A DNA stretch of 19,701 nucleotides from an uncultured Campylobacter sp. (GTDB lineage Bacteria > Campylobacterota > Campylobacteria > Campylobacterales > Campylobacteraceae). Shown here in pieces: positions 1-8,031 of this stretch; position 1 is the first letter of the stretch; each line of letters opens with the position of its first letter. A program made the translations under genes and the position numbers. The stretch spans positions 1-19,701 of the forward strand of contig NZ_CALKTT010000086.1 in NCBI RefSeq assembly GCF_937997535.1. Direction: 5' to 3'. Below the pieces are notes generated by a model that made no database searches, was not told the DNA's origin, and was given only the letters and a program-made list of their open reading frames with translations.

Positions 1-254
1 GCGATGAGCCGCGCTTGGCCGCGACGAAATTTATAAACGCCATCGCAAATTTCATCACCGATTTCGCCGAGGGCTTAGGTCTCGAGGTCGCGCTAAGCGG
101 CGGGGTCTTTCAAAACGCGACGCTTCTAAATCTTACGTGCGAAAAGCTGCGCGCGCGGGGCATCAAATTTCATCTAAACCGCGAGATTCCGTGCAACGAC
201 AGCGGCATCGCATACGGGCAGCTCGCGGCGTATCTAAGCGAAATTTCGCGCTAA
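1..254 (+). CDS. hypF: HypF, carbamoyltransferase of hydrogenase maturation, C-terminal fragment
   Basis: This is the last 84 or so codons of a gene that enters from the left edge; the reading frame begins at base 3 and stops at 252-254. HypF uses carbamoyl phosphate and ATP to put a carbamoyl group on the C-terminal cysteine of HypE, the first step in making the cyanide ligands of [NiFe]-hydrogenase. The visible part matches the end of the Kae1-like domain: LSGGVFQN followed by a small helix, and near the end the NDSGIAYGQ segment, which corresponds to the usual NDGGIxxGQ. The TTG at 15 is internal, not a start, because the frame is open to the window edge. Identity rests on these two motifs plus the adjoining nikR and hyp genes. 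The N-terminal acylphosphatase, zinc-finger and YrdC-like domains lie outside the window. Confidence 0.9.
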   Translation, partial: DEPRLAATKFINAIANFITDFAEGLGLEVALSGGVFQNATLLNLTCEKLRARGIKFHLNREIPCNDSGIAYGQLAAYLSEISR

Positions 255-849
255 GCTCGTCCACAAAAAAATGCAATTATAGCCGTTAAGCTCGCTCTTT
301 GTAAAATTTATTAGTCTCATCTCACCGCTAAATTTATGAACTCTGCACCCTGCTTGCGCTTTGCGCAAATTCTAACGCTACGGCGATAAAATCACGCAGC
401 TAGCTTTTCTAAAATCGCAAAATTAGCGAACAAATTTACGCCTTGCCGTCTTCATATGTCGCAGCCGAAACGTTAAAATTTTAAAATTTAACGGCGCGCC
501 CACGCTATCGCTATAGCATCACGCGCACCACTATGGTAATCGATGCAAAATTCTACCGCGGCGCGTAGCTAGATACTGCGCAAATCCCAAGCCAAGACGC
601 TATTTAGCGCCCGCCTCTTAAATTTGGGCGTAAAATCGCGATGCGGTAGAATTTAAAACAACTTAGCGCCATAAAATTTCATCGCGCTAGCACTAAAATA
701 CAACGCGAAATCGCGAGCAAAATTTCAAAATACGCACGATGCTTTGGAGCTTTAAATTTTAAAAAATAGGTCGAATTAGCGCAAAATTCTTACTATTTGA
801 GCGGAATTTCGGTAAAATTACGTTCAAAATACGCGAAATGAGGGGAGCT
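255..849. other. Intergenic spacer hypF-nikR, no gene seen
   Basis: About 595 nt with no convincing gene on either strand; the short open frames here lack ribosome-binding sites and family resemblance. The texture is many AAATTT/AAATTC/GAATTT sites separated by GC-rich stretches, including a gcggtagaattt-type motif near 640 and its complement near 549. A TAAAAT at about 812-817 upstream of nikR is a weak -10 candidate. The nikR start at 850 is preceded by GGGGAG. Confidence 0.6.
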
Positions 850-1281
850 ATGAAAAAAGAGGAAAAAGAGGGCGCCGTAAGATTTAGCATTTCGCTGCCG
901 ACGAAGCTTTTTGAGGATCTCGATGAGATGGTGCGCGCCAAGCAATACCTAAGTCGCAGCGAGTTTATCCGCGATCTCATACGCGAAAAGATGGTCGAGG
1001 GCGTACTTCACGGAGATGGCGAGGATGACTGCGTGGGCGTGCTTTGCATCGCTTACGATCATCACCAAAGCGATCTGATCGAGCAGCTCGTAGAGATCGA
1101 GCATCACGCAAATGTCACCATCGTCAGCACCAGCCACTTCCACATCGACGAGCGCCACTGCTTCGAGGAGATCACGATGCGGGATAAAATTTCAAAGATT
1201 GAGCGGCTCGGCGCCAAAATCGGCGCGCTAAAAGGGGTGAAATTTTCCAAGCTCGTAAAGGCGGTTATCACCGAAGCGTAG
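850..1281 (+). CDS. nikR: NikR, nickel-responsive ribbon-helix-helix regulator
   Basis: A 143-residue nickel sensor that binds DNA as a tetramer when nickel is bound and controls nickel uptake or nickel-enzyme genes. Residues 9-50 (VRFSISLPTKLFEDLDEMV and following) form the ribbon-helix-helix DNA-binding domain. The C-terminal ACT-like domain carries the square-planar nickel site: by alignment with E. coli NikR H76/H87/H89/C95, the ligands here are H85, H96 and H98 (in SHFHID) and C104. All four are present, so the protein should sense nickel. I chose the ATG at 850 because GGGGAG lies just before it; an in-frame ATG at 838 would add four residues and has no such site. The gene stands alone between hypF and hypB with large spacers on both sides, which fits a regulator of the hydrogenase nickel supply. 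No operator can be assigned by eye. Confidence 0.93.
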   Translation: MKKEEKEGAVRFSISLPTKLFEDLDEMVRAKQYLSRSEFIRDLIREKMVEGVLHGDGEDDCVGVLCIAYDHHQSDLIEQLVEIEHHANVTIVSTSHFHIDERHCFEEITMRDKISKIERLGAKIGALKGVKFSKLVKAVITEA

Positions 1282-2037
1282 GGCTTTTGCATGTTTTTGA
1301 AAACAGCGCGTCGCGTTAAATTTGCGCGCTTCTATTCGTGCGCTTCTAAATTTAAACGCAGGCTGCGCGACTTTTTTTGCGAGTTGTGCAGCGCGATTCT
1401 CGATCGAGTGGAGAATTCGGGTGGCGCGGCTGCGCAAGGCGTGCAAATAAAATTTGTTTAAATTTTACGCGGCAAACGAAAGCGCAAATTTTATAAATTT
1501 TAATCAAAAGCGCTCTTGCCGCGGGTTGAAATTTACGCACTGGCGCAAGATCGGCGCAGCTCGCGACTAAATTTTATAGGCGCCGCTTTCGTGTCGCATT
1601 TGCAAAGCCGAGCTAGCGTAAAATCTATATTAAAATGGTCGCTGCATTGATATTCGGCACGCCTGCGATCACGCGCGAGATTTAGAGCGCCGGATAAAAT
1701 CAGCTCGCAAGCCCTGAATTTCGCTCCCCTATCTACAGCGATCTTTAAGTTTGTTTGAACCCTTGCGAGCTGCGAGGTCTAAATTTAGAGAGCGCGGCTC
1801 TGCAATTTGCAGGTAGGCGATTCAATTTAAAGCAGTGCTTTACTCGCGAGCTTTAAAAATTTTACGTCGAGCCTTCGCAAACAACGCATGAAATTTAGAT
1901 AAAACCGAAGCGCATAAATTTCAAGCCCGTTAAATTTCATAAAATTTCGCATCTTAATATAAAATTTATCAAATTTACGCCATTTAAAGCAAAAACGTGG
2001 TATTTTACGCGCAAAATTTATTATCCAAGGAGAAAAA
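1282..2037. other. Intergenic spacer nikR-hypB, no gene seen
   Basis: About 755 nt without a supportable gene. It is dense in AAATTT (for example near 1318, 1348, 1450, 1488, 1876, 1930 and 1970) set in GC-rich DNA. The promoter of the hypB operon should lie in its last 100 nt; TATTTT at 2001-2006 is a weak -10 candidate. AAGGAG at 2027-2032 is the hypB ribosome-binding site. No tRNA, CRISPR or clear terminator was found. Confidence 0.6.
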
Positions 2038-2880
2038 ATGTGTAAAGATTGCGGCTGTTCCATCGGCCACACTCACGAAGCGGGCACCCATTCGCACGCA
2101 GATATGACACACGAGCATGTCCATACCCACGCGGACGGCACCGTCCACTCCCACGCCCATATGCATGAGGCGGGGGTCGATCACGAGCACGACGCGCACG
2201 ATAACATCCACGCAAATGCCGCTATCAGCGATGCCAAGACGATCGAGGTGATGAGTAAAATTTTAAGCGCCAACGACGAGGAGGCCGCTCACAACAGAGC
2301 CCATCTGGATGAGGATAAAATTTTATGTCTAAATTTGATGAGTAGCCCCGGTAGCGGCAAGACGACGCTACTTGAGGCTACTATCAAAAGCGGCAAATTT
2401 AAAATCGGCGTCATCGAGGGCGATCTAGAGACTAACCGCGATGCCGATCGCATCATAAAAGCGGGCGCGCAAGCCCATCAAATCAGCACTGGCGAGACCT
2501 GCCATCTGGATGCCTTTATGGTTCACGAGGGGCTTCATCATATCGATACGAAAGGCTTGGATCTGGTTTTCATAGAAAACGTCGGAAACCTCGTCTGTCC
2601 GGCGGCATTTGACGTGGGCGCGCACCTGAACGTGGTGCTTCTAAGCGTGCCCGAGGGCAGCGACAAAATCGCAAAATATCCAGTGATATTTCGTCGCGCA
2701 GACTGCGTCGTAATCACCAAAACCGCGCTGCTACCGCATTTTGACTTTGATATGGAGGAGGTGGTGCGCGAGGTACACAAACTCAATCCAAAAGCCGACG
2801 TCATCGCTCTCGATAGTAAAAGCGGCGAGGGCGTGGAGAAATGGCTGAAATTCCTACAATACAAGAAGGAATTTCGTTAA
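2038..2880 (+). CDS. hypB: HypB, nickel-binding maturation GTPase with His-rich N-terminus
   Basis: A 280-residue SIMIBI-class GTPase that delivers nickel, with HypA, to the hydrogenase large subunit. The N-terminus has the CxxCGC high-affinity nickel motif (MCKDCGC) and then about 16 histidines in the first 60 residues, a nickel-storage tail. The G domain shows the P-loop SPGSGKTT (103-110), EGDLETNRDADRI (127-139), the metal-site pair C155-H156 in GETCHLDA, and ENVGNLVCP (180-188). One oddity: the G4 motif, normally [N/S/T]KxD, reads TKTA at 227-230. The Asp that selects guanine is replaced by Ala (codon GCG at 2725-2727). The start at 2038 follows AAGGAG at 2027-2032. The stop TAA overlaps the hypC start by one base, so the two are translationally coupled. 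Identity is secure; the effect of the G4 change is not known. Confidence 0.96.
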   Translation: MCKDCGCSIGHTHEAGTHSHADMTHEHVHTHADGTVHSHAHMHEAGVDHEHDAHDNIHANAAISDAKTIEVMSKILSANDEEAAHNRAHLDEDKILCLNLMSSPGSGKTTLLEATIKSGKFKIGVIEGDLETNRDADRIIKAGAQAHQISTGETCHLDAFMVHEGLHHIDTKGLDLVFIENVGNLVCPAAFDVGAHLNVVLLSVPEGSDKIAKYPVIFRRADCVVITKTALLPHFDFDMEEVVREVHKLNPKADVIALDSKSGEGVEKWLKFLQYKKEFR

Positions 2881-3170
2881 TGTGTCTTTCAATCCCTTCA
2901 AAAATCATCTCGATCGACGAAAATAATTTCGCGACCGTGGAGACTTTGGGCGTGCGCCGCGGCGTGAGCTTGGATCTGCTTCCCGAGCCCGCGGCGGTCG
3001 GGGAGTACGTGTTGATCCACGTGGGCTTTGCGATGGAGAAGATCGATACGCAGCGAGCGAAGGAGAGTATCGAAATTTACGAGCAGATCGCAAAGCAGAT
3101 GAGTACGAGCGATAATATATTGAATGATGACGCCAAATCAAGCAAGCTATATCAAAATAATAAGGAATAA
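2880..3170 (+). CDS. hypC: HypC, hydrogenase maturation chaperone
   Basis: A 96-residue HypC/HybG chaperone. It carries iron between HypD and the hydrogenase large-subunit precursor through its N-terminal cysteine. The start at 2880 (TAATG overlap with hypB, AAGGA at 2866-2870) gives the required MCLSIPSKI with Cys2. An upstream in-frame ATG at 2841 would bury the cysteine and is rejected. A conserved His appears in VLIHVGFAM (H47). The first 74 residues are typical and GC-rich. The last 22 or so (STSDNILNDDAKSSK and on) are encoded by clearly AT-rich DNA from about 3105, matching the foreign gene that follows 2 nt later. The native C-terminal tail may therefore have been replaced or extended when that gene arrived; this is an inference. 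Confidence 0.94.
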   Translation: MCLSIPSKIISIDENNFATVETLGVRRGVSLDLLPEPAAVGEYVLIHVGFAMEKIDTQRAKESIEIYEQIAKQMSTSDNILNDDAKSSKLYQNNKE

Positions 3171-3172
3171 AA

Positions 3173-4918
3173 GTGGAAGCTATTGCAAGTAGTTTTAAAA
3201 GGATTGTTTCTGACGAAAATTTTTTAGAAGTACCGTTTTTTCAAAGAAAGTATGTTTGGAAAAAGGAGCAATGGGAGCAATTATTTGATGATTTAAAAGC
3301 CAGTGTATTAAGTAGGAAAGAACATTTTTTGGGTTCTGTAATTTTAAAAAGAAATAGTGGAAATAGAAATTTTGCAAACATAATAGACGGGCAACAAAGA
3401 ATAACAACATTTTCTATCCTTATAAAAGCAGCATACGATGAGCTAAAAGATGAGCAAAAGAAGCATTTTGATCCTCTGCTTATAGAAGACTACACTGATA
3501 ATGATCCAAAAATAAAACATTGCAGAGTTGACCGTAAAATTTATACTCAAATAATACAAGGAGTTTATTCTAGCGGTCAAAAAAATGAAAAAAACCTTAA
3601 AGAAGGTTTGTTGGACTGTTTAGAGTATTTTAAGATTAGAATTAAAGAAATAGATGATGTGTTTGATTTTTTGAAATTTATAACTGATAAATCAAAGCTT
3701 TTTGTAAAGGTAAATTTGGAGTCTACAGAAGATGAGCAAAAGATATTTGACTCAATTAACTCCACTGGAATGCCTTTAAATGCAACTGATATAATAAAAA
3801 ATGCTCTTTTTGATAGGATGATTAAAATCTCAGATGAAGAATATGCCTTGGATTTATACGATAAATATTGGCGTAATATTTTTGAGCATGACGATAAGTG
3901 CTTGCAGTTTTGGGATTCACAGATAACGACAGGAAGAATCAAGCGTTCACAGAGTGAAATTTTTCTTCATGCTTTTGCTTTAATTATAGGCATTTTTGAT
4001 ACCGATAAGCATTCGCTATCGGATTTAAGTTCTGTTTTTAAAACATATATTCAAAATAAGAGCAAAGAGGAATTAGAAGATTTTCTTGTATTGCTAGCTA
4101 AATATGCTCAAACTTATCAAAAACTTCCACAAATTACACAAAATATTTTGTTTGATTTTGATGAATATGAAAATAGATTTTTCCACTTAGGATATTGTTT
4201 TGGTATTAATTCTTTTTTACCGCTAGTTTTATTTTTAAAACAAAATTTAGAAGAAGATGAGTATAAAAAGGCGCTTTATTTGCTTGAAATGACTGTTTTA
4301 TGTGTATCTGAAACCAAAAATTACAATAAATTCGTAGCAGACATAATTAGTAATTTACAAAATAATTTAAAAAATACTTACATATATATTAGGGAGCAAA
4401 TTAAAAAATATTATGTAAAATTCTTTGAACATAGCCAAATAGAAGAATGGCTCAATAATATAGAAAATAATGATGCAAAAGTTGTTTTATTTTGGATAGA
4501 GCTCTATAGACAGCGTGAAGCAAAAGATTATAAAGACAAGACTGGTTTATGTTACATTTATACACTTGAACATTTAGCACCTCAGAAATGGCAGGAAAAT
4601 TGGAGTGATATTTTTAAAAATGAAGAAGAAGCTGATAAATTTATATATAAAATAGGAAATATGACACTTTTAAAAGGCAGATTTAATACTGCTTTGCAAA
4701 ATGCCGCATGGACAGACAAATTAAACGGAAATAATAAATACAAGCATTATATTAAAAAATATGCAGATTTAATTATTAACAAAGAGTTGCTTAATATCAC
4801 ACAATGGAATAAAGCAACAATAGAACAAAGAACTGTAAAAATCATTAACGATTTTTATAAAATTTGGAATGTTAATATTTTTTTGGAAGAAAATAATGGA
4901 TCTAATCAAGGATTTTAG
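3173..4918 (+). CDS. GmrSD-like DUF262 + DUF1524 (HNH) nuclease, putative modified-DNA restriction
   Basis: A 581-residue protein of the GmrSD/BrxU architecture. The DUF262 half has FQRKYVW (23-29), DGQQRITT (72-79), and the NSTGMPLNATDIIKN segment (196-210). A helical middle leads to a DUF1524 HNH-type nuclease with LEHLAP (H467), IGNMTLL (N496) and RFNTAL (N505). In known members DUF262 hydrolyses NTP and the HNH domain cuts DNA carrying modified cytosine; the target here is unknown. Length fits single-chain enzymes of the family. The start is GTG at 3173, preceded by AAGGA at about 3162. DNA is about 30% GC with AGA/AAA/TTA-rich codons, unlike the neighbours, so horizontal transfer is likely. 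The last codons overlap the first 23 nt of hypD, so the C-terminal residues are probably read from host sequence. It should be co-transcribed with hyp genes. Confidence 0.87.
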   Translation: MEAIASSFKRIVSDENFLEVPFFQRKYVWKKEQWEQLFDDLKASVLSRKEHFLGSVILKRNSGNRNFANIIDGQQRITTFSILIKAAYDELKDEQKKHFDPLLIEDYTDNDPKIKHCRVDRKIYTQIIQGVYSSGQKNEKNLKEGLLDCLEYFKIRIKEIDDVFDFLKFITDKSKLFVKVNLESTEDEQKIFDSINSTGMPLNATDIIKNALFDRMIKISDEEYALDLYDKYWRNIFEHDDKCLQFWDSQITTGRIKRSQSEIFLHAFALIIGIFDTDKHSLSDLSSVFKTYIQNKSKEELEDFLVLLAKYAQTYQKLPQITQNILFDFDEYENRFFHLGYCFGINSFLPLVLFLKQNLEEDEYKKALYLLEMTVLCVSETKNYNKFVADIISNLQNNLKNTYIYIREQIKKYYVKFFEHSQIEEWLNNIENNDAKVVLFWIELYRQREAKDYKDKTGLCYIYTLEHLAPQKWQENWSDIFKNEEEADKFIYKIGNMTLLKGRFNTALQNAAWTDKLNGNNKYKHYIKKYADLIINKELLNITQWNKATIEQRTVKIINDFYKIWNVNIFLEENNGSNQGF

Positions 4919-5993
4919 GGATAAGGAGCTGATTTTAGCGCTTAGCAAGCTGATAATTTCTAAAAGCAAAAAGCCGCTAAATATTATGGAGATTTGCGGC
5001 GGACACACGCACTCAATCATGAAATTCGGCCTTCCGAGCCTTGTCGGCAAAAATATAAAATTTATCCACGGCCCGGGCTGTCCGGTGTGCGTGATGCCGC
5101 GCAGTCGCATCGACGAGGCGATCAAGCTCGCCGCGATGCCGCAGAGTATTTTTTGCACTCTAGCAGACATGCTTCGAGTTCCTGGCTCTCGCACCAGCTT
5201 ACAGAAGCTGCGCGGCGAGGGGCACGATATCAGAGCACTTTATAGCCCGCTTGATTGCATAAAGATCGCGCAGGAAAATCCGGAAAAAACGGTGATATTT
5301 TTTGCGATCGGTTTTGAGACTACGACGCCGATGAGCGCCGTGCTGATCAATAAGGCGCTAAGCTTGGGGCTAAAAAATCTCTTTTTTCACATCAACCACG
5401 TAACGGTGCCCGCTCCCGTGCGAGCGATCTTAGACGACTCCGACGTGCAGATAGACGCGTTTTTAGGGCCTAGCCACGTAAGCGTGATCACCGGCGCGAA
5501 GGTCTACGAGAGCATCGCGCACGACTACAAAAAACCGATCGCCGTAAGCGGGTTTGAGCCGCTTGATATAATGGCGGGCGTGCTAAATTTGGTCGAGCAG
5601 CAAAACGCCGGCACCTACGAGGTTTTCAATGAATACGAGCGCGTCGTAAAAGAGGGCGGCAATCAAAAAGCGCAAAATTTGATAGATAAATATTTTGAAA
5701 TTTGTGATTTTCCGTGGCGAGGGCTCGGCGAAATTCCAAAAAGCGGCATGAAGTTGCGCCCGCAGTACGCGGCGCTGGATGCCAGGGTGCAGTTTGATTG
5801 CAGCGTACAGAGCGCTCCCGAGAGCAAGGCCTGTATCTGCGGCGAAATTTTACGCGGCAAAAAAAGCCCCTATGATTGCAAGGTTTTCGGCAAGCACTGC
5901 ACGCCTCAAAACCCGATAGGATCGTGCATGGTCTCAAGCGAAGGGGCGTGCGCGGCGTACTATAAATACGGCGACGTCAAAAACGCCGGCTAA
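4896..5993 (+). CDS. hypD: HypD, iron-sulfur scaffold for Fe(CN)2CO assembly
   Basis: A 365-residue HypD, the scaffold that with HypC assembles the Fe(CN)2CO group before insertion in [NiFe]-hydrogenase. Family motifs are intact: ICGGHTH (33-39), GPGCPVC (59-65), GFETTTP (139-145), GPSHVSVITG (191-200), GFEPLDIM (219-226), and a C-terminal region with cysteines at 313, 315, 328, 335, 344 and 352 that supplies the [4Fe-4S] ligands. The start is ATG 4896, with GGAAG at 4885-4889, which gives the usual MDLIKDFRDKEL beginning. An upstream in-frame start at 4869 would add nine hydrophobic residues and is unlikely. The ribosome-binding site and start lie inside the end of the foreign nuclease gene, so expression of hypD may depend on translation through that gene. 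Confidence 0.96.
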   Translation: MDLIKDFRDKELILALSKLIISKSKKPLNIMEICGGHTHSIMKFGLPSLVGKNIKFIHGPGCPVCVMPRSRIDEAIKLAAMPQSIFCTLADMLRVPGSRTSLQKLRGEGHDIRALYSPLDCIKIAQENPEKTVIFFAIGFETTTPMSAVLINKALSLGLKNLFFHINHVTVPAPVRAILDDSDVQIDAFLGPSHVSVITGAKVYESIAHDYKKPIAVSGFEPLDIMAGVLNLVEQQNAGTYEVFNEYERVVKEGGNQKAQNLIDKYFEICDFPWRGLGEIPKSGMKLRPQYAALDARVQFDCSVQSAPESKACICGEILRGKKSPYDCKVFGKHCTPQNPIGSCMVSSEGACAAYYKYGDVKNAG

Positions 5994-6178
5994 ATTTTGC
6001 GCGCGGTATTCGGCTAGCAGAGCGTAAATTTTAAAATAAGTCATGCTTTAAAATTTTAACCGAAGCGGAATCGTTGCGCTAAATTTGCTTTGAAATTTTG
6101 CGCGGCGCCGTAGCGGCACGGCTTGTTCGGCTGCGCAATACGGGCTTATAAATTTAAAACCGAGCGAAAGGGAGAAAT

Positions 6179-7363
6179 TTGAACGAAACTATACTTTTAA
6201 GCCATGGCGGCGGCGGCGAGGAGATGAATAGGCTCATCAACGAGACGATCTTCGCGGCGTTTGATAATGAAATTTTACGCGCGAACAACGACAGCGCGAT
6301 ACTAAATTTGAACGCAGAGGCGGGTTTTGACCGCGCGGCGAACTCTGCTTTGAATTCGGCGGCTAGTTTCGGCGGCGAGCTAGCTTTCAGCACCGATAGT
6401 TTCGTGGTTACGCCGCTGTTTTTTAACGGCGGCGACATCGGCAAGATCGCCGTTTGCGGCACCGTCAACGACCTTGCGATGGTGGGCGCAAAGCCGCTGT
6501 TTTTAAGCTGCGCGCTCATCATCGAGGAGGGGCTTAGCCTAGGCGAGCTGCGACGCATCCTAGACTCGATGGCAAGCACCGCGCGAAACTGCGGCGTTCG
6601 CATCGTTTGCGGCGACACAAAGGTCGTGCCGCGCGGCAAATGCGATAAAATTTTCATTAACACTAGCGGCATCGGCCGTGTTTTGCGACCTGCGCGCGTG
6701 CAAAACATCAAAGCGGGCGCAAAAATCCTCCTTAGCGGCGACATCGGGCGGCACGGGGCGGTGATACTCGCGGCACGCGACGAGATCGCGCTAAGCAGCG
6801 AGCTACAAAGCGACTGCAAACCGCTTTGTGCTGCGGTAGAAAAGCTGATCTTGCAAGGCGTGAAGATCCAAGCGATGCGAGATGCGACGCGCGGCGGGCT
6901 TAGCGCGGTTTTGAACGAATTTGCAAGCTCCAGCGGGCTTGAATTTTTGGTTCGCGAAGAGGATATCAAAATCAGCGACGAAGTAGTTGGCGTGTGTGAG
7001 CTGCTGGGTTTCGAGCCGTACGAGCTTGCAAACGAAGGCACTTTCGTAGCGGTCGTAGAAGATGATGCCGAGGCGGATAGGGCGCTTGAGATACTGCGCG
7101 AATTTGACGCAAACGCCGCAATCATCGGCGAGGTACGCGAAGTAGGGCACGGTGGAGGCGAATTTGAGGGTACTTTGACACCAAAGCTTAGCGTGCAGGA
7201 CGAATTTACGGGTGCGAGCGACGCGGGCGCAGTATTAGAAAATAGGGCGGGGCAATTTAAAGCTCCGTATGCGGCAAAAGGGCGAGTGATTTTGCAAAAC
7301 TCCTATGGCTCGCAGCGATTTTTGGAACTTCCAAAGGGCGAGCTACTGCCGAGGATTTGTTAA
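6179..7363 (+). CDS. hypE: HypE, carbamoyl dehydratase making the cyanide ligand
   Basis: A 394-residue PurM/SelD-like ATPase that dehydrates the thiocarboxamide on its own C-terminal cysteine to thiocyanate and passes cyanide to HypC-HypD. Seen: SHGGGGEEMNRLI (8-20), TDSFVVTPLFFNGGDIG (72-88), GTVNDLAMVGAKP (94-106), CGDTKVV (144-150), MRDATRGG (233-240), and the essential PRIC tail (391-394). It is longer than the usual 330-350 residues: about 40 extra residues lie between the IIGEV segment (about 315-319) and KGRVILQ (367 on), and a shorter loop lies around 47-65. The start is a TTG at 6179 with GGGAG at 6170-6174; no better ATG is available upstream. A 185-nt AT-spotted spacer separates it from hypD, so it may have its own promoter. 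Confidence 0.95.
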   Translation: MNETILLSHGGGGEEMNRLINETIFAAFDNEILRANNDSAILNLNAEAGFDRAANSALNSAASFGGELAFSTDSFVVTPLFFNGGDIGKIAVCGTVNDLAMVGAKPLFLSCALIIEEGLSLGELRRILDSMASTARNCGVRIVCGDTKVVPRGKCDKIFINTSGIGRVLRPARVQNIKAGAKILLSGDIGRHGAVILAARDEIALSSELQSDCKPLCAAVEKLILQGVKIQAMRDATRGGLSAVLNEFASSSGLEFLVREEDIKISDEVVGVCELLGFEPYELANEGTFVAVVEDDAEADRALEILREFDANAAIIGEVREVGHGGGEFEGTLTPKLSVQDEFTGASDAGAVLENRAGQFKAPYAAKGRVILQNSYGSQRFLELPKGELLPRIC

Positions 7364-7442
7364 ATTTGCGTGCAAATTCGGCAAATTTGAGCTTAAATTT
7401 CAGGGTACGTTTTTTAAATTTACAACGAAATTTCGCATAAAA

Positions 7443-7457
7443 TACGGCGCGGCCGTA
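7443..7457. promoter_or_regulatory. Palindrome in the hypA leader
   Basis: TACGGC-GCG-GCCGTA is a perfect 6-bp inverted repeat with a 3-nt spacer, about 16 nt upstream of the hypA start and just ahead of its AGAGG. It could be an operator or a small stem in the leader. No known regulator site is recognised. Confidence 0.3.
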
Positions 7458-7473
7458 AAATTTAGAGGTAAAA

Positions 7474-8031
7474 ATGCATGAACTATCGATCGTAGCGGAT
7501 CTTGTGGCGCTATGCGAAAAGGCGCTAAACGCCGAAATAGCAAAGAAAAAAGGCACGGCCGAGCAGGGCGATAAAAATCACTGCGACATCGCCGATACCG
7601 TTAGAAATACAGACTCTGCAAATGTCGGCACAATTGGGGCTAAGAATGCCCAAAACACTGGCGTTGCGGATATGGGCCTGAACCATAAAACCGCAGTTTT
7701 TGCTGAAAACTTGAAAGCAAGTCTACAGGCATCTTATGATACACCTAGCGCAAAAAGTCCGCAGATAAGGGAACTGCATGTAAAAATAGGGCGGCTAAGC
7801 GGCGTGGAAGCGCATTATCTGCAAAACTGCTACGAAGTCTTTCGCGCAGGCACCGTCTGCGAAAATGCGGATCTCGTCATCCATACCCAAGAGATCGTCG
7901 TAAAATGCAAAAACTGCGGTTTTAGCGGAGATTTGACGCAGAACGACTTTTCTTGCCCGCGCTGCAAAAGCTCCGAAATCAGCGTAATCGACGGCGAAGA
8001 TATGTATCTAATGCGCCTGGTTATTGAGTAA
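7474..8031 (+). CDS. hypA: HypA, nickel metallochaperone with a long internal insertion
   Basis: HypA binds nickel through its N-terminal MHE and partners HypB to load hydrogenase. The ends are canonical: MHELSIVADLVALCEKAL (1-18) with His2, then IRELHVKIGRLSGVE (98-112), and a zinc site CKNC (145-148) and CPRC (161-164). The family is usually 110-120 residues, but this one is 185. The excess, about residues 25-95, is a hydrophilic, low-complexity stretch rich in Ala, Asn, Asp, Thr and Gly between helix 1 and the first strand. No stop or frame change interrupts it, and the DNA composition is close to the host, so it reads as a genuine in-frame expansion, not a sequencing error. The start is ATG 7474 behind AGAGG. 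It is last in the hyp cluster, 110 nt after hypE. Confidence 0.93.
   Translation: MHELSIVADLVALCEKALNAEIAKKKGTAEQGDKNHCDIADTVRNTDSANVGTIGAKNAQNTGVADMGLNHKTAVFAENLKASLQASYDTPSAKSPQIRELHVKIGRLSGVEAHYLQNCYEVFRAGTVCENADLVIHTQEIVVKCKNCGFSGDLTQNDFSCPRCKSSEISVIDGEDMYLMRLVIE

Noticed and set aside
759..980. Minus-strand frame overlapping the nikR start
   Set aside because: It is antisense to the nikR DNA-binding domain and without independent support.
6025..6058. AT-only inverted repeat after hypD as a terminator
   Set aside because: It is made of AAATTT-type palindromes common everywhere in this DNA, with no GC in the stem and no clear T-run.
6154..7125. Minus-strand open frame of 323 codons
   Set aside because: It lies fully antisense to hypE, is Ser/Ala-rich as expected from reading the complement of GC-rich codons, and has no family resemblance.
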